Shown: positions 24,600 to 36,900 of the stretch, piece by piece
How positions within the stretch are numbered: position 1 is the stretch's first letter
Layout of the letters: the number at the start of each line of letters is the position of its first letter
Source of the DNA: Symbiodinium natans
Lineage: Eukaryota > Sar > Dinophyceae > Suessiales > Symbiodiniaceae
NCBI GenBank assembly: GCA_905221605.1
Contig: CAJNDS010001657.1
Location: forward strand, 176,644-240,643
DNA: 64,000 bases
Direction: 5' to 3'
Notes under the pieces: generated by a model
Database searches by the model: none
Seen by the model: the letters and a program-made list of their open reading frames with translations, nothing else
What the model was told of the DNA's origin: nothing
Position numbers and translations under genes: made by a program

Positions 24600-27500
24600 C
24601 TGTGCACCCAATGAGGCTCGGGTTCCGAAAGGTGGAAGTGGGCTTGGAGGAGTGGGAGAGTCTGGGTCTGCGGGCTTTATTTCCGGGCTCTCCGTGTTTC
24701 TGGCAATCTTTCGGGCGCAGCAGTAGAATTCGGGCCTGCGCTTGCGCATGCAGGGGAATTCTGTCATACCAGCACATGTCGTCTTTCTCACGGCCTCTCT
24801 CCCTCTCCCTCCCTTGCTCCTGCTCCCTCGCCCTTTCCCTTCTTCTTCTTCTTCTTCTTCTGCTTCTTCTTCTGCTGGGTATAGGGGGAGACCCCCCTCG
24901 CACAAGGCGCGCCCGAGGGTATGTCAGGTTCGTGTGTGAGATGGGCACTGACACTTTGGCAAAACGAGGGAATGCCGCCACATAAAAAAGCGAAGGGGGG
25001 GTGTTTCCCCCGCTATGCTGCTGAAACACAGACACGTTCGACTGGCGAGTTCCCCCTGCAGCAACCTGGGAAAAAACATACAGGTCCCTGAATCATGTTG
25101 ATGTAAGAGTCCCACCCCGGATTAAGCCCTCGGTGCTGGTCCTAACAGACGGTTCCCCCCCAGAGTCTGCTGGGGGTCTCACTGAGCTTACACGGAGTTA
25201 TTGACAAGACAGTGAGCTTCACTCCCCCTCTCTCTCGCTCTCTCCCTCCCTTAGCCCCTGAAGTTTTCGCCGCTCTAATGGTCAGCAACTCCCCCATCTT
25301 CACTCGGGCTGGTATTCAGGCAGCATCACTCGCGTTCTCTGCTGCCTTTTGTTTCTGTGTGCGATCGCGCCTGTGCGTCTTTGTGGCATCTTTCCACAAA
25401 CAAAAGGAACCACTGGCACACCCCCCGCCGATCCCCCACCCAGCTCTGCTAAAAGCAAAAAGAAACCGGAGCAACCATAACAACAAAAGCCAAACCAGAT
25501 TACGAAATACATTCATAGGAGAATAAGAGCAATAGAATCTATAGAATAGCAATAGGCATAGAAATTGTAATGGCGCCAAAAGGAGCAACAAACACAGTGA
25601 TAATCATCACAATCATGATAGAAAATTGCCAAATCGTGTAATAATAAGAAGAAAAATAACAATTACTAGTAAGCACAGGAATATGTGTAATGACAAGTGT
25701 CGCAACCATTTGAATAATGAGAACAATATTTGTGAGACTCAGAATAAACATACGAGCTGAAAGGCAAGAGAAGTAACTGTAGCGATTAAGAATAGTCGTA
25801 ATGTGTCGTCATAATAGCCATAAAACTGTCGTCGGCAGAAAAGATAGTAGGACGCACTATCACGAGACGAGAATGTTTGCACAGGACAGACGTTTTCATC
25901 GATGTTGAAGTGAACAAATAGATAAAATAGACCGAAACCCCTTCAACCTTGGACCCTTGTTCTGCACGAGCCTGCGTGGCCTTGCATCGCCACCACGTCG
26001 ACCCGCGGCTGCGGTCGGAAACTGGCGTGGCTGCAAGGAGAGTTATGATGATTATTCTTATTATTGTTATTATAATTCATACTATTATTATTATTAGTAG
26101 TTTAGGCTTCCAGGCTTTTGGTGGGCTTCCAAGGGTCGTAAGGATGCTCTCGAGTCGCCAGGTATTGGAGCTGCTGGGGCCAAGGCCTTCGTTTAGACGC
26201 TGGGGGATCAAGAGCTGGAGCGATTTATGGTCAGGCACGGGAGCACCTTTCTCAAGCTTGCACAAATATTCGCACCATGTCCATATACTCCGGAGTCTCT
26301 GTTTCTTCAAGGTGCGGGACTGGGGGACATGATGCTTTCTATAGCCCCTTGTGCCCGGGCATCTCAACTACATTCTGTATGCCAGTCTTGTTCCGGCCTT
26401 CTTCCCTGCCCTGTAACTCTGAGAAGCAAGCTCAAAAACAAGTAGCGGCCCGTGAAGCCATGCAGGCAAAAAGTGAGGCCCTCCGGCCCAAGCTCTTCAT
26501 GGCAAAGAGTCCTACGGAACTTGGGGGGGGGTACTTGACGGTACTTGTAGTAGACTTCTAGTGTCCCAAACTATCCCTGAAACTTGAGTCCGGTACGGGA
26601 AACAGTTGTGTTTCAACCTAGGGTGGCGCTGCAACTTATGTGGACACGTGACCAACGGGTGCGTGTTCTTTGTGGAACAATGTCTGTCAAACAGTAAAAA
26701 GGCCAAAAACCGGCCAAGCTGCCACAACCAAATGACTGACAGAGTCTCCGCGATTTTCCGAGGAGTTTTAGCAGTTTCCACGGTGTTTCCGCAAAATTTC
26801 CGCGAAGTTTCCGCAAGTGCCCGCCCAGACTTTCCATGAATATTTATAAGCCCTGGCTTGTGGAAAACTGGCCCGGATGTGTGGAGGCCCGCAAGTGTGG
26901 AAAAACAGGGCCGGATTTGTGCAAACACCGGCCTTGTATTTGTGGAAACCCGTCTTGCAATAAGAGAACCTAGAGCTACGAAAACGTGTTTGCCGAACCC
27001 CCGAATGCCCATTGGATGCCAAACTTTCACGCCCTACTCCAGCAACTCTTTTTGCGGCAGCTTGGTTGCGTTGCACGCAGCTTCATTGGATGGAACTCTG
27101 ATGCTCGTGCGGCGGAGGAGTGGGTGTCTGCAAAAACGAACCCCCCTCCAACTCATGACCTTCCAACCGCACGTCAACACATCTGCGTCCGAGAGGGGCT
27201 CATTTTGTCTTTACCTGCCTCCTATCTACGAGCATGACACCCCCTCCCTTTTCGCACCAGCAACGTACGTCACGAGAGAGTGAGACTGAAACGCCGATTG
27301 GCCATGTGGTATTCACAACGATCTGTCGCAGGCTGGCAACAACCGCTATGGCCTAGGATGCCTCATGATGGCCGGTTTTTTGGTCGAGGTTCGTCGTTGC
27401 GACGAGGCCTCTCCTACTTTTCAGTTGGGGCCTTGATTTCTCACCGGCACATTGTTGAAGCCTGTCCCACAACCTGACGATCTCAGCCCCAACACCAAAA

Positions 27501-27866
27501 ACTACACTTTAAAAGCTTTGTCTTTGGCGTTGTGAGTGGGCCGACATTGCAGGCTTGCAGCTGCAGCGGCGGCAGCTTTGAGCTGCGAAGACAATCTGAA
27601 GGTCCACCCTGGCTGGTGGGCTTCAAACTGCTTGTCGAAAGTTTGGGAGGGTTGCCTTGCTCCGGAACAGAATCTATTTCAGGCATGAGCACTATAGGTG
27701 GGTCAAATGAGACCATGGCTCGGGGGCAGTGACGTTTTCGGAGCTCCGGGCACGCCAATTTGAACCCCAACTGAAAGGGGCAAGAACGGTTTTGAGCGAA
27801 GCTGAGAAGGGCACTGCCGCACTCGTGGGCTCTGGTTCTCACTATGCTCATCTCCAAAAGACCCAC
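24600..27866. other. Repeat-rich intergenic stretch
   Basis: Contains pyrimidine tracts with (CTT)n at about 24781-24863, AT-rich DNA at 25500-25930, (ATT)n at about 26050-26100, and degenerate GTGGAAA-type repeats at 26760-26970. Arg/Ser-rich or Leu-rich frames across the CTT tract are products of the repeat. A short Ala-rich exon-like frame lies near 27560 (minus) after CTTCGCAG and could be a later exon of the gene at 27867-28490. Confidence 0.45.
26760..26970. repeat. Degenerate GTGGAAA / TTTCCGC repeat cluster
   Basis: The first part repeats TTTCC(A/G)C motifs (TTTCCACGG, TTTCCGCAA, TTTCCGCGAAG, TTTCCGCAAG). The second repeats (T/G)GTGGAAA or GTGCAAA motifs, each followed by a GGCC or CCGG core at roughly 25-30 base spacing. 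The two halves are partly inverted copies of one another, so the region could fold back on itself. Confidence 0.6.
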
Positions 27867-28490
27867 CTTGTCAGCGCTCTTGCCTGAAATCAGCATACCT
27901 TGTGGCCCGCAAAGGCGACCAGCACACTCTTACGAAAATTGCAAAAGCAGAACCACGACAACAGGGTACCGATGGGCTGCCTCGTTGCATGAAACGCACC
28001 TCTACGTTGATCCGAGCCTTCATGAACTCAATGAGGGCCGGCCCATGTTCTGCACCCCCCAAGACGACAATAGGCCCTGGCTGCTGGGACCTTGGGGCTC
28101 TCAGATCTCATTTGCATTTTTTAAAACATGGTTTGTTCTCATTCAACCAAATAACCTCGCAGCCTATGCCGACCGACAGTTTGGCAGTTACAACAGGACT
28201 TTAGACTACCGTCCTAGGTCCAACAACCCACCTCGTCTGCACAATCTTATCGCACCATCTGGAGGTCGCTCCCTCATGGTCGTCCAGATGTGAAGCGCGA
28301 TTTGCCTTTGCAATTTGAGACGATTGCAAGCTTGCAATGTTGCAACTTTAACCCTATGCATCCGAAGACTAGGAGAAACTCGGGCGTCTCTATAAAGACC
28401 GGGTTTCTCATGTCGCTTCTCACGGTTTCTCACAAACAACCGATCAACAGGCGGTAGGTAAATTGCGGCCAAAAGAGCGTTCAATTCCAA
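27867..28490 (-). CDS. Gene with four short exons, function unknown
   Basis: Four short exons are seen on the minus strand: A 28490-28441, B 28272-28232, C 28049-28000, D 27883-27867. Acceptors read GCGCAG, CATGAG|G, GGTGCAG and TTTCAG|G; donors read GTTGTT, GTGGGT, GTGCGT and GTGGGT. Joins A-B, B-C and C-D each keep the frame. The joined peptide runs LELNALLAAIYLPPVDR, then ERPPDGAIRLCRRE, then HGPALIEFMKARINVE. Exon lengths are 50, 41, 50 and 17 bases and introns are 168, 182 and 116 bases. Continuation past exon D was not resolved. No domain was recognised. Three joins preserving one frame make a real spliced gene likely. Confidence 0.5.
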
Positions 28491-28571
28491 CTGCGCGCTT
28501 TAGGCCCCCTAGAATCCAAACAAGGAGAGTTGAAGCACGTTGCTCCTGATCCAGTCCTTTGTACGTAAGCG

Positions 28572-28725
28572 CCGTTTTTGCATCCAGGCCTCTGCGAACA
28601 CTGCCAGGCAAGTAAACCGTTAAACCCCTCAATCCTCAACCCTAAACACCCTTTTTACATCCAGGCCTCTGATCCGCTAGCCGGGCAAACCCTACACCGG
28701 CCCTCAGCCCTTACAGCCAGGCCTC
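28572..28725. repeat. TTTTTGCATCCAGGCCTCT repeats with CCCTAAA
   Basis: Three copies lie close together: TTTTTGCATCCAGGCCTCT at about 28574, TTTTTACATCCAGGCCTCT at about 28653 (preceded by CCCTAAACACC), and TTACAGCCAGGCCTCT at about 28708. They belong to the same composite family as the elements at 19884 and 21134. Confidence 0.85.
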
Positions 28726-29321
28726 TTCAGCCCTGAAAGACCCAACCTTTAGAGCCCTGTAGACTCGACACCAGAACTTAAAACGCGCTCGAATCGCGGG
28801 TGCTTGAATGGCCGGTGATTGAAACGCAGTGCTCAGAATAGCAAACAGTGTCGGCATCGCACGCTTTAAACGTTAACTAGCCTGTCCGGCAGACATGCCT
28901 CGCCCTGCTGGTTCACAATCTTGAGGCGCAGAGCCACTCTTCCTATGAATCTGTGAGTGATGTGCGTGCTAGCCTCCTGCAGGGGTGGGGGGCAGTGTGG
29001 GTGGTGAGGGCTGGTCCAAGGGGGGTAGGGGTTGGGGGAGAGGGCGGTCAAAGCGACGTTTCTTCCATGAGACCAAGGGTTGGGGCACAAAATGGGGGTT
29101 GTCGGTAGGGGATAGGGCCTATAGGGGGGGTAAAAGGGGGGTGGGCAAAGCCTGGACACCTGGCGCGTTTCATGCACTACTGCGTACGCACGAAAGCCAT
29201 GAAGGCAAACGTCCAGGAGGGACTGCTGCATTACACCCGTGCATAAATGTCCACAGCATACCCTGAAAAAGGTGCGAGTTTAATGAGTGCTTGCGCCACA
29301 TGGCCCACGCTGATAGGGTTA

Positions 29322-29337
29322 CCCCCCCCCCCCCCCC
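29322..29337. repeat. C16 homopolymer
   Basis: Sixteen consecutive C residues on the plus strand. Confidence 0.9.
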
Positions 29338-29482
29338 AATGTGTCACCCAAAGCCATAGCAAGGCACGCGCATTTTCCAATGTTGCATGTTTACTGCACA
29401 TGCTAGTATGCCACACCTTTGCCATATCCACATAACCAAACCGACAATGCCACCTGCAAAACCTTGCGGTCCCCATCAACCG

Positions 29483-30036
29483 TTACCTTGCTTGAGTAGG
29501 TGCTTTTTTTCTTGCCTCACGCCTGGCTTGCCTCAATCCTTTTCCCCCCTTTGTGGCAAAAGCGCGGGATGGTGCAGGACAATGCTGCAATAAAAAAAGT
29601 TCTTTCGACCCAGACGACAGAAGATCAGCTTCTAGATTAAGCCAAGTCTCCAAGTAACGCATGCCGCCGAGAGTGCTGCCATACTTGGCGATGAAGGCAT
29701 CCTTGGACCACTCGGGATCGTCCAAGGCGTGGAAGTTCATACGATACTTCCGTGCAACGCTCAGCAGATTTACAAGGGACTCGTTGAACTCGACGGACCA
29801 GCCATTGTGCTCAATGGATCTGAGAACGGCTGCTAGGGCTTCGTCGTCATCCTCAGTGCTTGAAGAAGCAAAGGCTTTCCTGACCTCCTCCAAGACGTCT
29901 TCGTAGATGAACTCCAGCCAAAGTGTTCCGCCCGCAGCCTTGTGCAAGTCGCGTGCCAACCTGACCTGCTGAAATGTACTGGCGTGGTCGTCGCGTACGT
30001 AGAAGATAGCATCTGGGGCCAAGCTGTCGCCACTGA
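29483..30036 (-). CDS. ChaN/Tiki-like domain protein, C-terminal exon
   Basis: An acceptor AAGTGCTGCAG at 30037 opens a frame of about 184 codons ending at 29483, much longer than the other exons here. Its pattern resembles the ChaN (DUF399) haem-binding family of the Tiki/EreA superfamily. IFYVRDDH aligns with the family's hhhGExH strand end, followed by a Q-rich helix (FQQVRLARDLHKA). TLWLEFI aligns with the LxxEMF strand. A Trp (NGW) then precedes LLSVARKYRMNFHALDDP, matching the family's FAxxxxhxhhAhNhP segment. The usual Gly-Glu before His is Arg-Asp here, so metal or haem binding may be lost. The C-terminus is Lys/Arg-rich. The frame stays open upstream to 30190. Upstream exons were not found. 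The assignment is by pattern only. Confidence 0.42.
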
Positions 30037-30559
30037 CTGCAGCACTTGGACAGCACCCCATGAAAAAGTCCCGGCGAACGATTCGCAGCAACAGCTGTCT
30101 GGTAGAGTATTTGATATGACAGACTATACAAGCTGTTGCCATACTGTCGAAGGAACATGAGACTGACGTAGTCATGTGGTATGCCCGCATGCAGGCATGC
30201 AGGAATTAGGAGCCCCATCGCTGCGGCATGCACTACTGGATCCGGTGGCAAGCACAGCTTCGCAAGTTTACTGCAGGGCAAGGCCCCCAACAGGGGGCGC
30301 ACAAGAGTTTCCTGATGCAACACGCACGCACACACACACAAACAAACAAACAAATTTGTTGCATCCTTCATTGCTCCCACCTGCCGTTTCAAGTCATGAA
30401 GTGACAACACCCTGCCGGCCCTACACTGTCCTATGCCCGAAGTTCTCAAGGACGTTCCCGCTGAGGCTGTGGCAAGTTCACAAAGTTCACATACGCGGAT
30501 TGGAAGGCCAACCTTACGGCACTCTTGGAACTCAGCTCTTGGGAGTGCTAAGGACGTAC

Positions 30560-30624
30560 GAAGGACATCTGAAGGACATCTGAAGGACATCTGAAGGACA
30601 TCTGAAGGACATCTGAAGGACATG
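30560..30624. repeat. 11-bp tandem repeat (GAAGGACATCT)x6
   Basis: Six tandem copies of GAAGGACATCT; the last differs at its end (GAAGGACATGC). Because 11 is not a multiple of three, a translated frame repeats every 11 residues, which produces a spurious Met/Ser/Cys/Pro-rich open frame on the minus strand. Confidence 0.95.
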
Positions 30625-32734
30625 CAACTGGGCTTTCGTCAAAGCAGAGAACTACCGCAGCAATCACTCCGACAGTAATGTTGGGTACCCCCCTCAAACT
30701 GTCTGACTGTCCGGACTTCTCGGTTCTTGGAGGGCGCTTAAGGCAAAAGGTCTTTAAACCCAGAGGTCGTTAGACCAGGCTTCCAAAAAGGTCGCCAGCA
30801 ACAACACTCCTAGACTCCTAGAACCAGCCACCCCCCGCCCAAACCCCCCACCAGAACTTCCCAGAACCTGCATCTTCCCCCGTCTGCTTTGCATTGGATT
30901 GAAGACTGCCCCTCACATCTCGCTGTTAAGGAAAAGGTTTCACGGCATGTCGAGCCCCAAGATGCGGCCCAACCCACATGCGAACCATGTTTGTGCCACG
31001 CGACGCCAGGAGAATGACCAGCGCAGCGCCAAGGCGCGCCTTCCAGCAGGTCTGGAGTCCGGCCGGGAAAATGTTTTGCATTTCGGGGCTTCCGGCACGT
31101 TCCCCCGGGCCTAGGCCTGAATCCTAAACCCTGTTTAGCACTGGACTGGGTTTGGGGGGGGGGGGGGTGGGCGGAGAAATGGTGAAGAAATGGACATATG
31201 AAAAATTGGGGGGGGGATGGGGGTTCTATTGGGGGGAAGGGACTAAAGCGAGGATGCTGATGAGGGCTGCTTCGTGACACCAGTGTTTGGTGCAGAGCAG
31301 CCGATCTGCCCCTCGTCAGCAAGTCCAAGTTGTAGTTACGTTGGGCCATTCATGGCGTTCGGTTCGCGGGCTGTTTGACTGACGCTTTGGCCTGAATTGT
31401 ACTGTTCACCCTTGGCCCCATGCAGCTTCGGTGCCCTGTTCAATGAATCCAAAGAGTCTTGCCCGCTGGCCGAGCAAGGACTGACTGAAGCTCCCGACAA
31501 ACCCTTCAAAGTCCAGCCCTTGTCAAAGATTCAAAGCCCCAAAGCTAACTCCCAATTGGAGTGGAGGGATGTTCAGATTGCTGCATGGCACTGGGGAGCC
31601 ATCGGTTTCTGAACAAGTTTTGTGTGAGTTCTGTTCCGCAGGGGGCTGGCTCGAGATTTTGGCCTTCAGTTTTATGTGACCTCCACCTCGCCATCCTCAA
31701 GCTCGCATGATTATACGTATATCAGCCCTTGGACGCTTGGAAGTCAGCGCACTCTCCAATCTCCCAATTCGAACTACTAGTACCAGCCCAGGCCGTAACA
31801 ATCCCAGGCCTCCATGGCGCAGTCTGTCAGGAGCAGGGGGATGAGCTCTCCGGGAGGTGATTTAGACTGGTTTGGGCTGTTTGTGCCTTCGCTTCTGGGA
31901 CATATATGGAGCTGATGGAATCGGCGCGTGAAGTCTAATAACTTATGGTATGCACCCGCATTTGGCGAGCGTGGTCTGTTGTTCTTGCTCTGTTTGCCCT
32001 TAGACACCAGAAGCCTTACTCAGTCATGACACCTACCTTTTGCACACATTTTGCTTCTCCCCCTTTTTGACTTCTCATGCCCTGGCTCGAGCCGGGAGTG
32101 CGACAAGGAGCATGACAAGAAGGGTATATATTATGAGTCTCAAAATAAAATACACAAATGGTGGTTGTTCTGACGGGCGTGCAGCAAGCCTCATAAAGCT
32201 ATGAACACAGAAGACAATTGCAAAATCCAGGTGAGCTGTCACCATCAACAGCCAGGGGCAGCAGCTGGCGCTGGGGTTTCTGGTTAGGGCTGCGACTCCT
32301 CGTTAAAAAAGTTAAGAATTCATCACGGCCTGTTTATCATCTTGACAGGCTCCTCTTCCATCATGCCTGCACAGCATGCCGTTGAGGCCGGAGTGTCCCA
32401 ATGTTCCGCCTGCCCCTTCAGGGTGCTCATTCTCAGCCGCGGGTTGCCACCGACAGTGTCTCCAGTGCGCAATCGGCAGGCAGCATCTCACGCGTAAGAG
32501 ACGAGGACATATCTGTTGCCTTTCGCCATGCCCATCCCTGCCACCAATGCATGGCTTCGGCTTTGGGAGCGTTCAGTTCGTGCCAGGTGTGCGAAGATTC
32601 CAGACCCTGGAGATCCTCCTCGCAGGCATTGTAGGCGTCCTCCAAAGTGCGCGAATGATGCGAATACCTGACCAGCATGCAGAAAATGCCGAGAAGCTGT
32701 AGAATATCTCATAGCCTGGGAGGAGGCTAAGAGG

Positions 32735-32862
32735 AGGAGAAGAAGAAGAAGAAGAAGAAGAATAAGAAGAAGAAGAAAAAGAAGAACAAGAAGAAGAAGA
32801 AGAAGAAGAAGAAGAAGAAGAAGAAGAAGAAGAAGAAGAAGAAGAAGAAGAAGAAGAAGAAG
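32735..32862. repeat. (GAA)n trinucleotide tract
   Basis: About 40 GAA/AAG units with a few AAT or AAC interruptions. On the minus strand it gives runs of Ser or Leu in open frames that are not genes. Long GAA tracts can form triplexes. Confidence 0.95.
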
Positions 32863-33827
32863 CAAAAACGCGAGGCATCGTACACGGCATCTGAAATGAC
32901 GTCGACGTCCCATGATGTCTCAAGGTTTTGGTGGTTCGGGATGTTTCGCCTGTGTCTTGTGCAGTGCTGTGCTCAGTGCTCTGTGCTGTGCTGGGCCTGT
33001 GCGATCGACCGCGCAGCCCAGGTGTCGCATCATACCGCTTCAGCGGCCCAGCATGGATTGTCATCGTGCGGTCCCCGCAAGAATATTTGTAAGCATGCCG
33101 CTGCCCCCATTTCCTGGCCAATCGACCTAGGCTGTGCAACAATGTGTGTTAACTCCACATCATCTCGTTTCCGACTTCATGCTTACGTCGTGCAAAGAGC
33201 ACGCATGATAAAATCAGGGCAAGTGGCACGGCAGCAAAGGCTTGAGGAGGCACAAAAACCAAATGTTCAACCCGAGACCCTCTCAGCCATGGGCCCCATT
33301 CCATTCATCCTACTACTAGTGGCCCCGAACCTTAGCAGCAATAATTCTACACCCAACGGGCTTATCAAGTCCCAGGCACAGGAACTGACGAGGCTTCGCA
33401 TGCCCAACAGTTTGCATTCCAGGTCTGATCTCCAATGTCCACCGGTGGCCAGTTTCTTCGAACATCCTGAAGATTCGATTTTGTTCCCCACCCCAATCAT
33501 GGGGCGTTTAAGACTTTGAGTCCACCAAGCTCCTCGCCTCCCCCGGTGTCCGGGGCCTGGTCCCCGGAATGCAAATTCAGAGAGAAGCCCGCAAAGAATC
33601 CCGGAGCGAAGTCTGCAGAAGATCCCTGAATTAGAGAATCTTATAAGAGATTCCCGCCGGGTCTCCCTGGAAGTGCCCACCCGCCCGAAAAGCCCGCAGA
33701 GAATCCTGCTGAGTATCATCCCAGGGCTTTTTGGGCAAGATTCTCTGTGGACTTCCTGGGCCTGGGGTCCGGGTCGGGTTGGGGTCTGGGTCCGGGCATT
33801 TATGCTTGGTGTTTGCAAATGGGGTGT

Positions 33828-33858
<31 letters not shown>
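33828..33858. repeat. G31 homopolymer
   Basis: Thirty-one consecutive G residues. A run of 17 C follows at 33971-33987, so the two could pair on one strand with a loop of about 112 bases. Such runs also assemble or sequence poorly, so the exact length is uncertain. Confidence 0.9.
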
Positions 33859-33970
33859 CGGCTGCACTTTTTAAAAGCAGCTGAAGCTTGCTTGCTTGCC
33901 GTCATGTCCCCAAACCATATGACCGTTTCCAAACCCGTCACGCGGGCATTGTGGTTGCAGAGGGGGGCTG

Positions 33971-33987
33971 CCCCCCCCCCCCCCCCC
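33971..33987. repeat. C17 homopolymer
   Basis: Seventeen consecutive C residues, 112 bases after the G31 run. Confidence 0.9.
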
Positions 33988-36900
33988 AACCCTCAAATTG
34001 AGGCAATCCCTCCAAGGGCCCTGAAGCGTGCACCAAGTAGAAGCTGTGCGGGCCCCCTGTATCATTGAATCCGAATGGTACTAGAATCAGGGGCTCTGAC
34101 AACCTACACACTTCCTACGGACCAAAGTGCCCCATGCCCCAGCTTATTGTAGCCTTCGTGAGTGCCTGAGAACCCCTGAAAGTCTAATTCAAACGAAACG
34201 GGATTCTGGGAGGGTGGGGTGATACCACACACACAGAGTGATGCAAAGGGGCACTGTGAATCAGTGGCCCAGGCCCCTTAACTTAAACTGTAAACCGCAG
34301 CTTTGTCCAAAAGCTTCCAAAGACGTTGCAAGCACTCCAGTACAAAGGTGATTAGGTTGGAGGCGTTGGAGGGGGCGGGGTGGTCTCGCGCAGGGAAAGT
34401 CCAAGTAGCAGCATGTCTCAGGCAACCCCAGGGTGCAGGGGCGTCCCGGGCAGGTCACGCCCAGACCACGGCGGCCCAAACACAACCAAAACCTTTCGTT
34501 AAGGTTTGAATATGCATAGGTAGCTGGTTATACTTTTCGGGGAGAAAGCCCGGTTAACCTTAACGTTCCCGGACATGGGTCTGAGATGTCCTGGGTGCGG
34601 GCGCGGGTCAGGCGCTGATGGGTCCGGGTGCGGGGTCCGTGTGCGGGTGCGGGCGGGGAGTCGGAAGGGGGAAGATGCAAGAAAAGCGACATTATGCATC
34701 AGACCCGACCCGGGGCGAGGCAAGGTGCACGGTTGATTTTGTTTGTGTCTCGTAGCTGCAGGAGCCCTACCCTTCCACCAAGTATGCCGACATATCACAA
34801 AAGCTGCCCAGTAGCAAGTAAGTCAGCCGCCACCATCCACAGCAAAGCGGTTCCTTAGCTTCCCGCTGCTCGTTATCGAAGTTACCCTCCAGCTGTGCCG
34901 TCGCAGCTGCGCTGCAGACTCGTGCCCTATGCGAAACGATTCATTGTGAATCTCTGAATGACGCACTTGATTCGGAAGCTGCCCTATTTGCTGTTTAGAA
35001 AAAGACACCCCAGGTTTGAGCCATCGTGAAGTTCGACCCTTTCGCATAGCATTGAAGCCATTTCGTGGCGCAGGATGAGGGTTGCAGCACATACAAGTCC
35101 GAATGGCATGCTGAGTTTCCGCAAGTTCGAAGGAAACAGCCGGAGCCAGTCCGGTCGAGACTGCAGCGCAGCATCCGTGAAGCTGTCAGGAGGTCTAGGG
35201 ACAGTAGCCACCTGTGGCACGAAGGCAAGCTGGCAATTGAAATGTGCAAACCTCTTGGGCAGCCGCTATCAAACTGCAGATGGGGGGCGGGGGGGGGGGG
35301 GTGGGGGGTGGGCGTTCACGGTGCCGTCTTATGGAGAACAAGCGACAAACCACGAGGGTATTCGGATGTACTCGGCTAGGTCCTCCTATGCTGTTGAAAC
35401 AGTCTCATGCCTACACCTTTTGATTGAGCCTTGTATATCTGGGCCTGGAAAAGAGATGGAACAGGAAAAAGAGAAGTCTGCAAACTGATGCCGCCTCTGG
35501 CTGTCATAGCAGCCCTGGAGGGCCGCATTGAAGCATTCTGAAGATGTCCTTGCGCCGCTGGCTGGCTGCAACCCGCTGGCCGCGAGGAGGTCCAACATGC
35601 GTCTCCACCTGTGGTACATTTTTAGGTTTATATACATATATATATATATATAGTTTTTTAAGGTTTAACCCTATAGGGTATAGGGTTTAGGGATGCTTCT
35701 GGCCAGCAGATCGAAGCTCCAATCCCGACATCCGAAAGCCCGAAGAAACATGAATCAAACGCGCGCGAGCCGCTGTTGCGCGCGCCCAAGGGCTGCGAGC
35801 CCGGCTGTGTTGCTGGCAACCTGACCCGTTTTGAGAGACGTTCACGTTGCGAGACGTTCACGACACGGTTCAACGTTTGAGGGCGTGACATCGCGCAATC
35901 TGGAGAGGATCGAGCTTGGTTTCGATCGCTTGGAACAACACGACTACTGTACGGCACTGTGGATTTGGAACAGTTCTGAACCGTCTGAACCCCCGCCCCA
36001 GAATGTACACTCAACAACATGAAAGTCCTGGACGGAAAAAAATCCAGGCTACGCGAAGCAAAAAGAAAACTTCAACTCCTTGAAGCCCCTGCTCTGCATC
36101 AAACCAGGAGTGGCAACCGAGGCAGCGTCCACTTGTCGAGAAAAGCCCCAAGTGCGAAGGGCTGCCTCATTGTCTCAAACTTCTTGCAAGTCCAACAGGT
36201 TCTAAGGCCTCAAAACCTGATGGGCGTCCGGAGCACTGTCGGAGTCAGGATATGTCATGATTCTGTGTACTGCTGCACTGAAGTTCTCCCAGCAGATCAT
36301 CAAGTCCTGAAGTTTGTCTCCGCAACCCCCGAGCTTCTTCACGCACCATGGCCTCCCACAGGCCCGCTGCTGAACAGCTGGAGATCCAAGCGCTGTATGT
36401 GAAGGCATCCAAACCTTTGACGCATATCGACGTAAAAAAAGAGGTGCGAATCACACAAGATGAGTCAGCACATCGAACTACATCAATATGTGTCAAGGGC
36501 ATGCAACTCTGTACATGTATTGCAATTGGCGCCGTTCATGTGCGGGTCATGCTGCAAGCTGCGAAAACAATCGTCAAATATCATATCTCACGCACGAACA
36601 TATCCCCGAACATGGTGTTCTCAACTGAGCCATTGTAACACTGCAGGGAAACAAACTGCAGCCCCTTCATAATTGCATGCGACTGTCGTGGGCAGCACTG
36701 CACTGGGCCAGCTGAATTAGTCCTGCCCACACAAACATGCAAAGCAGCACACGAACCCAGCACAGCGACACTTCATGTTTCACTGCCGGTGTCCAACCGC
36801 ATGGTCCCACACGGAGGACCCACCGCAGGCACTCAACACCTCGGCTCGAACGTGTTGCCGCCATCGTGTTGAAATGCTCATGACCTGTTCTGACTGCATT

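Noticed and set aside
24547-25035. Arg/Glu-rich minus-strand frame resembling an RS or nuclear protein
   Set aside because: The composition comes from the (CTT)n and CTCCCT tracts on the other strand.
32488-33142. Poly-Leu and poly-Ser frames on the minus strand
   Set aside because: Products of the (GAA)n tract.
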